The position numbers and the translations under genes are program-made. From assembly GCA_022447485.1 (NCBI GenBank), contig JAKVCH010000021.1, forward strand, positions 1 through 16,260: DNA of 16,260 nucleotides, written 5' to 3'. Numbering within the stretch: the stretch's first letter is position 1; each line of letters begins with the position of its first letter. Source of the DNA: Polyangiaceae bacterium (GTDB taxonomy: Bacteria; Myxococcota_A; Polyangia; Polyangiales; Polyangiaceae). The notes under the pieces were generated by a model. It worked only from the letters and a program-made list of their open reading frames with translations, had not been told where the DNA came from and did not search any database. Shown one piece after another: positions 1 through 6,461 of the stretch.

Positions 1-341
1 TGTTCAGGATATCCCAATTTCGTGGCGTGACGACGAAGAATCTTCACGCAGAGTGAATGGAAGGTCGATATTTCGGGAGGCTTTTCCTTTCGCTTCCGCT
101 TTTTACCGATCATTTTTATGGCGCGCTCCCGCATTTCACGAGCGGCCTTATTGGTGAAGGTCACGGCCAAGATACGACTTGGTCGAATTCCCTCCTTCAT
201 GAGCTCCGCAATCCGGAAAGTGATCACGCGGGTCTTCCCAGTGCCTGCGCCGGCCAGAACCAAGAGTGGGCCGCTGAGCGTTGTCACCGCCGTGCGCTGG
301 GGTCGATTGAGACCGTCTCCTGATTCCTCATAATGGTTCAT
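1..341 (-). CDS. UvrD/PcrA/Rep-family DNA helicase, N-terminal part (cut by window edge)
   Basis: The first 113 residues of a superfamily 1A DNA helicase are present; the rest lies beyond the left edge. Visible motifs are the Q-motif region (LNRPQRTAV, Q15), Walker A AGAGTGKT ending at T37, motif Ia TFTNKAAREMRER at 61-73, and STFHSLCVKILRR at 92-104. These are hallmarks of UvrD, PcrA and Rep, 3'-5' helicases that act in repair and at stalled replication forks. The piece is too short to tell the three apart. The start is well supported: ATG at 341 is preceded by GGAGG at 348-352 with a 6-base spacer. The gene lies 52 bases downstream of the oxidase subunit III gene on the same strand, so co-transcription is possible. 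A basic run (KKRKRKEK, 80-87) lies between motif Ia and the STFHS motif. Confidence 0.93.
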   Translation of the reverse strand, partial: MNHYEESGDGLNRPQRTAVTTLSGPLLVLAGAGTGKTRVITFRIAELMKEGIRPSRILAVTFTNKAAREMRERAIKMIGKKRKRKEKPPEISTFHSLCVKILRRHATKLGYPE

Positions 342-347
342 TGGGAA

Positions 348-352
348 CCTCC
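348..352 (-). promoter_or_regulatory. Shine-Dalgarno site of the UvrD-like helicase gene
   Basis: On the minus strand GGAGG lies 6 bases before ATG 341. It fixes the helicase start and is one of only four clear Shine-Dalgarno sites in the window. Confidence 0.8.
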
Positions 353-393
353 GGCTTATCAAAGTCTTTGAAGAAGTGGAGACTTGACTTGCG

Positions 394-993
394 TTAAAAG
401 AACCAGACGCTCGGTAAGAGAACCAGCCAGACGATCAGCAAAAAGTCCCAATACTGGGTGAGGAGGCCCACCCCCTCGTAACTTTCGGCAGTGTAGATGC
501 CTTTTTTTGCCTTACTTTTGACGATCAGCTGGGGCACAAAGCCGCCGACAACGTGAATGGCGTGAATCACTGTCAGCAGGTAAAAGCTGAAGCTGTAGAG
601 GGAGCGAACCTCTGCAGTGAGTACTTCGCTAGCGACAACCCGCCAGTTGTAGGCCTGCAAACCAAGAAATGCGACGACAGCGAGGGTGGCGATATTTAAC
701 CAAAGCTGGAATGGGGCGACTTGGTTCTGGCGAATGAAGTGTTTCGCCCGATGCATCGCCCCTGAGAGTACAAAGAGAATCAGGGTCGAGACCCAAAGCC
801 CCCAAGGTAATTGCGGCACCTCTTCGGTACGCCACACTTCGCTTTGATGGCGAGTAATGAAGTAGGCCACGAGGCTCGCCAGGAAGACCATCGACATCGA
901 GACCATTCCCAGCCAAAGCAGAAATTGTTTGGTGGAGATATTGGGGAAACTCACCTCATGGCGAGGGGGCAATGCTTGTGGGGAGTCTGTCAC
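394..993 (-). CDS. Heme-copper (cytochrome c/quinol) oxidase subunit III, short five-helix form
   Basis: This 199-residue inner-membrane protein has five hydrophobic segments, roughly at 24-46, 64-82, 95-113, 131-156 and 177-199. This matches the short CyoC/CoxC form of subunit III, which stabilises the catalytic subunit I of proton-pumping terminal oxidases. Supporting motifs are SFYLLTVIHAIHVVGGF in helix 4 and YEGVGLLTQYWDFLLIVW leading into helix 5. The usual helix-5 motif is YWHFVD-like; here the His is Asp and the later Asp is Leu. No subunit I, II or IV gene is in the window, so it is an orphan, or its partners lie elsewhere. The start is GTG at 993, without a clear Shine-Dalgarno sequence; a TAAACC hexamer begins 13 bases upstream. 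Family assignment is solid, but the exact oxidase type cannot be decided. Confidence 0.88.
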   Translation of the reverse strand: MTDSPQALPPRHEVSFPNISTKQFLLWLGMVSMSMVFLASLVAYFITRHQSEVWRTEEVPQLPWGLWVSTLILFVLSGAMHRAKHFIRQNQVAPFQLWLNIATLAVVAFLGLQAYNWRVVASEVLTAEVRSLYSFSFYLLTVIHAIHVVGGFVPQLIVKSKAKKGIYTAESYEGVGLLTQYWDFLLIVWLVLLPSVWFF

Positions 994-1118
994 GCTCTGT
1001 GGTTTAGCTCGCTTGACCGACTCCGTCGAGAAACGAAATGTCGGTCTACCCAGCAGATGTCAGGAACGGCTTCCAGGCACTCCAACCCCCAGACGCTGAG
1101 CGGAAACACGGTCTGTGC

Positions 1119-1484
1119 TTAGAGATCGGGAGATGGGCTGGGTAGGCGCACGAGGTCGACATCGAGATGAATCGCTTTTCTATCGCTTTTCACTCGGGCA
1201 TCCCACGGGAAGTAACCGTCTTTTTTTACGGCAATGCGGTGCCAGCCCCCGGGGAGGCGAATTCCTCGGCGCGCCACTTCTTTCAACGACCCGATATATT
1301 GGTCATCAATATACACAAGTGCCGACCCAGGAGAGCCTTTTTGCACATCTACTGACAAATCCACTGCTGTGCGAGTCCGCAGGTGGGCACAGCCAGTGGT
1401 CAGAAAAAGGCTGAGCAACGTCGCCCCAGGCAGCAGCCACACGGAACGCTGCCTGAACTGCCGTCGATGAGCTTGTCGCTTCAT
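1119..1484 (-). CDS. PEGA-domain lipoprotein
   Basis: A small protein of about 121 residues. It has a positively charged N-terminus (MKRQAHRRQFRQR), a hydrophobic stretch and the lipobox LTTGC, so it should be exported and lipidated. The mature part holds one PEGA-like beta domain: ALVYIDDQYIGS, then GIRLPGGWHRIAVKKDGYFPW. PEGA domains are common in surface and envelope proteins, with no single known function. Two starts are possible. ATG 1484 overlaps the guaA stop codon as ATGA, the usual geometry of translational coupling, and is preferred; ATG 1490 would add two residues. No separate promoter or ribosome site is visible, so it is probably read from the guaA mRNA. No functional link between nucleotide synthesis and the envelope is implied by that. 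Confidence 0.8.
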   Translation of the reverse strand: MKRQAHRRQFRQRSVWLLPGATLLSLFLTTGCAHLRTRTAVDLSVDVQKGSPGSALVYIDDQYIGSLKEVARRGIRLPGGWHRIAVKKDGYFPWDARVKSDRKAIHLDVDLVRLPSPSPDL

Positions 1485-3037
1485 TCCCATTCGATGGTGG
1501 CTGGTGGCTTGCTCGAGATGTCGTAAGCGACGCGATTGATTCCGCGAACCTCGTTGATGATGCGGGTGCTCATCTTGGCCAGTACCTCGTGGGGGATCCT
1601 TGACCAGTCGGCGGTCATACCGTCGCTCGACGAAATTGCACGGATCGCGCAGGCTTCCTCGTAGGTGCGGTCATCGCCCATAACTCCTACGCTCTTGACG
1701 GGGAGTAAGACAGCAAACGACTGCCAGATAGAGTCATAGAGGCCAGCAGCTCGAATTTCTTCATCGACGATTGCATCGGCCTCGCGTAGTGCTGCCAAGC
1801 GTTCCTCTGTTAATTCGCCGAGGCAGCGTACTCCGAGACCTGGGCCAGGGAAGGGGTGGCGCCATAATACATCGTGGGGGATGCCCATAGATTCGCCTGC
1901 TGCGCGGACTTCGTCTTTGAATAGCTCGCGCAGGGGCTCGATGAGCTTGAGGTTCATTTTTTCAGGCAAACCACCGACGTTATGATGGCTCTTGATGACC
2001 GCCGAGGGGCCACGCACGCTCACGCTTTCAATCACGTCGGGGTAGAGAGTGCCCTGGACGAGCCAGCGCGCATTTTTGATTTTTCGCGCATGCTCGTCGA
2101 AGACTTCGATAAAGACTCGACCGATGATTTTGCGTTTTTTCTCTGGGTCGGTCACGCCCTTGAGCTCAGAGAGAAATTGCTCCCTGGCATCGACGGCGAT
2201 CAGGTTGAGGTGAAAGTTTTCCTCCATCATTTTCACGACGCCGTCGAATTCGCCTTTTCTCAAGAGGCCGTTATCGACGAAAATGCAGACGAGGCGATCG
2301 CCCAGGGCCTTGTGGCAGAGAGCCGCGGCGACAGAGCTATCGACGCCGCCGGAAAGGCCGCAAATCACCATTTCGTCGTCGCCCACTTGGGCTTTGATCT
2401 TCTCAATCGATTCATCGACGAAGCTGCCTGGAGTCCAATCGGGCTTCATGCCAGCCACATCAAAAAGGAAGGCGTTGATAATTTCTGTGCCGCGAGGTGA
2501 GTGAGCGACTTCTGGGTGAAATTGAATCCCGTAAAAATTCTTTTCCAGGTTCGCTATCGCGCAATGAGGGGCGTTGGGGCTTGACGCAATCGTACGGAAG
2601 CCTGCCGGCTCTTGGGTGAGACGATCGCCATGACTCATCCAGACAGTGATTGTTTCGCCTTTTTTGAAAGGCGCAAGGATGCCGACGGGCTCGTCAATGA
2701 CTAAGTCGGCACGGCCGTACTCGTGGTGCTCACCCTTTTCGACCTTACCCCCTAATTGGTGGGCCATGAGCTGCTCGCCGTAGCAGATACCTAGAACAGG
2801 AAGACCGAGCTCCAAGAGGCCGGGATCGCTCTTCGGAGAGAATTCTCCGTAAACGCTGTCGGGCCCGCCACTCATGATGATCGCAGAAGGCTTGAGTGCT
2901 TTCAGTTGATCGAGGGGAATCGTGCAGGGATGAATCTCGCAATAGACGTTACTTTCGCGCACGCGACGCGCGATGAGTTGGGTGTATTGAGAGCCGTAGT
3001 CGAGAATAACGACGGTATTGTGGGCCGCGACAGTCAT
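1481..3037 (-). CDS. guaA: GMP synthase (glutamine-hydrolysing)
   Basis: This is full-length GuaA, 518 residues, the cytoplasmic enzyme converting XMP, glutamine and ATP to GMP in the last step of guanine nucleotide synthesis. The class I glutamine amidotransferase domain is at the N-terminus: oxyanion region MSGGPDSVY, nucleophile Cys85 in GICYGEQ, and catalytic His174 and Glu176 in QFHPEV. The ATP-pyrophosphatase domain follows with the PP-loop SGGVDSS at 229-235. The C-terminal dimerisation domain ends in the canonical KPPATIEWE. The amidotransferase motif more often reads GICYGMQ or GICYGQQ; the Glu here does not touch the catalytic triad. ATG 3037 lacks a Shine-Dalgarno sequence and has TAGCAG 13 bases upstream. 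The gene lies 39 bases downstream of the M16-like lipoprotein gene and overlaps the PEGA gene start. Confidence 0.98.
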   Translation of the reverse strand: MTVAAHNTVVILDYGSQYTQLIARRVRESNVYCEIHPCTIPLDQLKALKPSAIIMSGGPDSVYGEFSPKSDPGLLELGLPVLGICYGEQLMAHQLGGKVEKGEHHEYGRADLVIDEPVGILAPFKKGETITVWMSHGDRLTQEPAGFRTIASSPNAPHCAIANLEKNFYGIQFHPEVAHSPRGTEIINAFLFDVAGMKPDWTPGSFVDESIEKIKAQVGDDEMVICGLSGGVDSSVAAALCHKALGDRLVCIFVDNGLLRKGEFDGVVKMMEENFHLNLIAVDAREQFLSELKGVTDPEKKRKIIGRVFIEVFDEHARKIKNARWLVQGTLYPDVIESVSVRGPSAVIKSHHNVGGLPEKMNLKLIEPLRELFKDEVRAAGESMGIPHDVLWRHPFPGPGLGVRCLGELTEERLAALREADAIVDEEIRAAGLYDSIWQSFAVLLPVKSVGVMGDDRTYEEACAIRAISSSDGMTADWSRIPHEVLAKMSTRIINEVRGINRVAYDISSKPPATIEWE

Positions 3038-3076
3038 GGGACGGCTGCTAGCACGCGCAACTAGGCCGGAGAAGTG

Positions 3077-5536
3077 CTATTTTCGCCTCGTCGTTTTCAC
3101 GATCAGGTGCCTTTCTTTCGCGCAAGACCGATCAAATCCCCGGCGCGTGGGCACGGTGCGGGGGGGCGCGACGAGGCCCGGCGGGAGGGGGGCTTCCGCA
3201 CCCGCTGCCTGTTCGTTTTTGGGTAGCCCGACCGAGGCGACTTGGCTGCCAGAAAAGTACTTTTCCACAATTCTTCCCCGGGCGGAACGGGCGAGGAGGA
3301 ACTCTCGGCGCCTTTCCTCGGCTCTAATTATTTCGAGGTTTTGGGGCGTCAAGGCCCCTTCTGACAATCGTTGCAAGACGCCTCGCACCTGGGCAAGAGC
3401 TTCCTCTGCGGCTGCATCGCTGGATCGAACCTTAATGAAAAGTCCGCCAAACTCGCTGCCTCCCAGCCATTGAGCCTGAGCTGAGCTCTGGCCAGGGGTT
3501 TTCGCTAGGGCGTTCTCGAAGTAGCCTCCTGGTCGGTTGAGTAGCCAAGCGGTAGCTCGTCCCAGAATGGCGGGGGCTGGGGTCCAAATCCCGATCCATA
3601 CTTCAGGCTCGACAGTTTCGCTCACCGTTTCTTGGTGCCAGACCCCGGGAGCCACGGGTTCCGGCTGAACTCTCTCGCATTCCCGAGGGGCTTGGCGCAG
3701 AGGGCCGAGCCAATCATTCAGCGCTTGAGCTGCAATTTCGCCCTGGGCAAGGCTTTGATTGCTCACAAATACTGCCCTCAAGGGCTCCGCAATGAATTCG
3801 GCACGGGCTCGTTCGGCATCCCACGTAGAAAGGCGGGCGAGACTTCGTTCTGTCCCTTGGGGCGTGAGAGCTGCAATGTGGCCGCTTCCGACAAGACTAA
3901 TGATCAGTTCTTTGCCTGGCTGGCTATCGATACGCTCGATGAGGTTATCCCTAATTGCCGCGACGTCTCGTCCATCGAGGGCTTTGCCTGCAAGGGCAGC
4001 GGCGAGAGAGCGGGTGAGGCGCAGTGCTTGCTGCTCCGCTGTTTCGCTCATTCTTCGTGGCGTGTGTGCGAGCAGTCCAATACTGCGGGGGCCAATCCAT
4101 GGCTCAAGACTGACATCGTCTTTTCCTCCAAAGTCACGTGCTATGCTCATCATGGTGAGCGCCCTGAGCCCTGCCTCCGCATCCGACTCGGCTCTTGTTC
4201 CACAAGGGGAGCCGAGCAAAAGCCAAGATTCGCCCTGACCTTCTTCCGCACTGAGCTCTACTGGGATCCGTTGGGACTCAAGACGTTTTTTTGCGAGGTT
4301 CAGACGGTCGTTCAAGTCTTCGACTTCTCGAGCGGAACCCCGAGTCGCAGCAAAAAAGTAGGGCCGCTCTGGCCCCGGAGCTCTGAGTGTCGACCAAGCC
4401 GCTATGGTGCTTGCATCCAGCGCCCTTTCCGGAGCCATCAGTGCTTGAGCTGAGGCTGTTTGCAAGTCAGCCTCTCTCAGGCTGAGCTGCATTTCTTGGC
4501 GGAGAGCAAGCATGACTTGAGCGGCTTGTTCCTTTGTAAAATCTGCTCGTGCAGGGTCTTTTTCGATCGAAATTGCAAAACAAGCTCCACTCGGCCTCAG
4601 GATCGCCTCTACTTTTTCAATTTCGAGGTCGGAGCGTAGGCTGTGCAGCCGCTGTCGCAACGGATGCTCGGGATGACCAATCTTCTCAGCAGCTTCGACG
4701 GCGGCGGTTGCGTGATTCGTTCGCACGGCGAGAGCAAATGCTGGCCCTTGATTCTGGCTACTGCTCCAGGTTTCTCGCCGGGGCGTGGGATCGGACCATT
4801 CTTGCGGAGCAGGCCAGTCTTCAAATTGAGGTGGAGCTTCCTGCATTTGCTCGACGACCTTGCTGGGACCCACGAACGAAAATGCGACGCGGTTCGGCAC
4901 GGCGACATCCACTCGTAACTTTTCCAGGCGTTTCTTGGAGAGCTGCTTCGGTTTCCCTTGAGCGGCTTCAGTGGCGCTGAGTTCGCCCAAGCAAGCCGCG
5001 ATGTTCTGAGGCAGCGCCTGGTGGTTTTTCAACGCCTTTCGTTGGAGTGCGAACCGCTGACGCAAAGATTTCGTAAACTCCCGGTCGACGGGGGTGAGCA
5101 GTGCGTCCCCTACCTGCTGATAAAACTCTTTCGCGCCTTCCCCATCGGTGACCTCTCTGCTGAGAGCAACTCCTAAAGCAGAGCGCTGTACTTGAAGACT
5201 ACCCCAATCATCGGCGTTGAAACGAGCTCTGAGCAGCTCAGCCAGGAGCAGGCTATCTTCACTACTCGTTGTGGCAATCACTGCGGCCACCGCTGGCCTT
5301 GGGTCGCCAGAGCGACGAACGAGCTGTACGCTTGGAGTCGCAGGCGCCTCTAAGGTGATGACTTCAGCTAGTGTCGAGAGGACGGAGGCGGGCTCAGGGG
5401 GCTTTCCTGGGGCAGCGCTCTTCGCGCTTTGTGGCTGAGTTTGGCATGAAACGATTCCTCCGAGGCAGAAGCCCAGCCAGATGAATTTTTTCACTGCTGG
5501 CAGGGGGAGAGTTTGGCTCTGGCGCTGAAAGACCAC
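3077..5536 (-). CDS. Large lipoprotein resembling a degenerate M16 (insulinase-type) peptidase
   Basis: An 819-residue exported protein with a lipoprotein signal: VKKFIWLGFCLGG, then IVSC with Cys31. The body has the length and alternating alpha/beta character of a two-unit M16 peptidase. Suggestive segments are VPNRVAFSFVGPSKVV near 215, matching the family's 'VVVGD' strand, and a C-terminal unit with LLNRPGGYFENAL, GGLFIKVRSS and LSEGALTPQNLEIIRAEERR, like the end of an M16 domain. The zinc motif HXXEH is absent everywhere. At the expected place, after SSEDSLL, the protein reads ELLRA (100-104), suggesting loss of all zinc ligands. Two GTG starts are possible. GTG 5536 has TATAGC six bases upstream; GTG 5494 gives a compact 17-residue signal peptide but has no ribosome site. 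The last 45 residues are basic and unlike M16, and follow a run of seven C in the coding strand. It could be a non-enzymatic scaffold. The family call is moderately sure. Confidence 0.7.
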   Translation of the reverse strand: MVFQRQSQTLPLPAVKKFIWLGFCLGGIVSCQTQPQSAKSAAPGKPPEPASVLSTLAEVITLEAPATPSVQLVRRSGDPRPAVAAVIATTSSEDSLLLAELLRARFNADDWGSLQVQRSALGVALSREVTDGEGAKEFYQQVGDALLTPVDREFTKSLRQRFALQRKALKNHQALPQNIAACLGELSATEAAQGKPKQLSKKRLEKLRVDVAVPNRVAFSFVGPSKVVEQMQEAPPQFEDWPAPQEWSDPTPRRETWSSSQNQGPAFALAVRTNHATAAVEAAEKIGHPEHPLRQRLHSLRSDLEIEKVEAILRPSGACFAISIEKDPARADFTKEQAAQVMLALRQEMQLSLREADLQTASAQALMAPERALDASTIAAWSTLRAPGPERPYFFAATRGSAREVEDLNDRLNLAKKRLESQRIPVELSAEEGQGESWLLLGSPCGTRAESDAEAGLRALTMMSIARDFGGKDDVSLEPWIGPRSIGLLAHTPRRMSETAEQQALRLTRSLAAALAGKALDGRDVAAIRDNLIERIDSQPGKELIISLVGSGHIAALTPQGTERSLARLSTWDAERARAEFIAEPLRAVFVSNQSLAQGEIAAQALNDWLGPLRQAPRECERVQPEPVAPGVWHQETVSETVEPEVWIGIWTPAPAILGRATAWLLNRPGGYFENALAKTPGQSSAQAQWLGGSEFGGLFIKVRSSDAAAEEALAQVRGVLQRLSEGALTPQNLEIIRAEERRREFLLARSARGRIVEKYFSGSQVASVGLPKNEQAAGAEAPLPPGLVAPPRTVPTRRGFDRSCAKERHLIVKTTRRK

Positions 5537-5585
5537 CTGGCTGCTATACCAGCTTTTCTTTGGATAAAAATTGCAGACTTCTTCC

Positions 5586-6266
5586 TCAAGCGGCGCTGGC
5601 CGGAGCCAGCAGTTTTTCTAGCTTTGCGGCTATTTTATGCTTTTTCGTGTAGACGGTCTTGACGTGAATACCCATTCGCTCACTGATTTCTTCTGGGCTA
5701 AGACCATGCCCGAAAAAGAGCTGAACGAATTCTTGGTCCCGTTCACTTAAGCTGGTCATGATTTCGACAGCCTGCTCTGCTTGTTGGCGGAGCACGACTT
5801 CCTCGTAAGGAGAGTCGTCAGGAGATTCAAAAGCTGGTGACTCCGGGAAAGGATCACAAACTTGATCTTTCTTGATGCGGCGTAGGTAGTCGTAGGCGGA
5901 GTTGGTCGCCAACATCCCGATCCAGGTGGAAAGGCGACTGCCTTTTTCAGGATCAAAGTTCTGGAGCTTTTTGCAATCGTTACGGAGCAGATCGAGGCTG
6001 AAGCGCCCGTAAATTTCGTCGACATCTTGTTCGTCGGTCACTTTTGAAAAGCGCACGAGCACTTTGCGGATGCAGCCAAGAGCGACAGGTGCGTAGAGGC
6101 GCGTGAACTCGCGCCATGCGCTGGCTTCGCCGGCGACTAAACGGGCTGTGAGCTGAAGCTCTGCCTCGGGGCTGAGTTTACGGGGACGGACCGAGCGCTG
6201 CTGAGCATTGAGGCGAGGTCGAATCGAAGGGTGACGGGTCGAGTGAATTTCATTGAAAGTCTGCAT
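5586..6266 (-). CDS. ECF-like sigma-70 family RNA polymerase sigma factor
   Basis: A 226-residue transcription factor that would direct RNA polymerase to a specific promoter set. A basic N-terminal tail of about 45 residues precedes sigma region 2 (roughly 46-130), with DEIYGRFSLDLL, FDPEKGSRLSTWIGMLA and NSAYDYLRR. A short acidic, proline-containing linker follows. Region 4 (165-220) has SERDQEFVQLFFGHGLSPEEISERMG and a helix-turn-helix at about 189-210. Region 3 is missing, as in ECF sigma factors. The start is ATG 6266, because GGAG at 6273-6276 lies six bases before it; TTG 6278 would lie upstream of that site. No anti-sigma gene is adjacent; the nearest downstream gene is the M16-like lipoprotein. 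A sigma-54-like promoter about 50 bases upstream suggests control by an enhancer-binding protein. Confidence 0.9.
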   Translation of the reverse strand: MQTFNEIHSTRHPSIRPRLNAQQRSVRPRKLSPEAELQLTARLVAGEASAWREFTRLYAPVALGCIRKVLVRFSKVTDEQDVDEIYGRFSLDLLRNDCKKLQNFDPEKGSRLSTWIGMLATNSAYDYLRRIKKDQVCDPFPESPAFESPDDSPYEEVVLRQQAEQAVEIMTSLSERDQEFVQLFFGHGLSPEEISERMGIHVKTVYTKKHKIAAKLEKLLAPASAA

Positions 6267-6272
6267 CTTTAT

Positions 6273-6276
6273 CTCC
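6273..6276 (-). promoter_or_regulatory. Shine-Dalgarno site of the sigma factor gene
   Basis: On the minus strand GGAG is followed by ATAAAG and then ATG 6266. The spacing selects this start over the in-frame TTG at 6278. Confidence 0.75.
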
Positions 6277-6311
6277 AAGTGAGGGCCCTAGGGGCGCTTA
6301 CCTGGAGACTT

Positions 6312-6328
6312 TGCATGTCTCGTGCCAA
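6312..6328 (-). promoter_or_regulatory. Sigma-54 (RpoN) promoter of the sigma factor gene
   Basis: The minus strand reads TTGGCACGAGACATGCA. Against the known -24/-12 consensus TGGCAC-N5-TTGC it matches nine of ten positions, with the invariant GG and GC correctly spaced; only the first T of the -12 box is A. The predicted transcription start is near 6301, giving a leader of about 35 bases with a proper ribosome site. Sigma-54 promoters require an AAA+ enhancer-binding protein. The inverted repeat at 6372-6411, centred about 90 bases upstream of the predicted start, sits where such a protein would bind. Confidence 0.7.
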
Positions 6329-6371
6329 CAAAAGTTGCTGATTTTATTGGTGTTTTTTGTGTAACTCGCTC

Positions 6372-6411
6372 AAAAAGCGTAACACTCGAGAGCGTCACTG
6401 TTACGCTTTTT
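6372..6411. repeat. Perfect 13-base inverted repeat: terminator and/or enhancer-binding site
   Basis: AAAAAGCGTAACA (6372-6384) and its exact reverse complement TGTTACGCTTTTT (6399-6411) flank a 14-base centre. An A tract, an 8-base stem GCGTAACA/TGTTACGC and a T tract form the layout of a bidirectional rho-independent terminator, which would end the ChaN-gene transcript. Against this, the 14-base loop is long and the stem is only half GC. The repeat spans about -71 to -110 relative to the predicted sigma-54 start site, the usual zone for an enhancer-binding-protein dyad. Both roles are compatible. Confidence 0.75.
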
Positions 6412-6432
6412 CTTTCTCTTCCTACTGCTGTC

Positions 6433-6452
6433 CGAGGGTGGTTCTTCCCTCG
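6433..6452 (-). other. GC-rich hairpin in the 3' region of the ChaN-like gene
   Basis: CGAGGG (6433-6438) pairs with CCCTCG (6447-6452) across an 8-base loop, starting 10 bases after the ChaN-like stop codon in the transcript. No T tract follows in that direction, so alone it is not a canonical terminator. It may stabilise the 3' end or assist termination at the repeat at 6372-6411. Confidence 0.4.
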
Positions 6453-6461
6453 CGGGTTCGC

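Noticed and set aside
362..385. AAGTCT ... AGACTT inverted repeat between the oxidase III gene and the UvrD-like gene
   Set aside because: Short, AT-rich, with a 12-base loop and no T tract; not enough to call a terminator.
1982..2500. A 172-codon open frame on the plus strand inside guaA
   Set aside because: It lies entirely antisense to well-conserved guaA sequence, has no ribosome site or recognisable domain, and open frames opposite high-GC genes are common.
3632..4453. A 273-codon open frame on the plus strand, antisense to the M16-like lipoprotein gene
   Set aside because: The minus-strand frame has a signal peptide, lipobox and family-like segments over its whole length; the plus frame has low-complexity Ser/Arg/Cys content and no domain.
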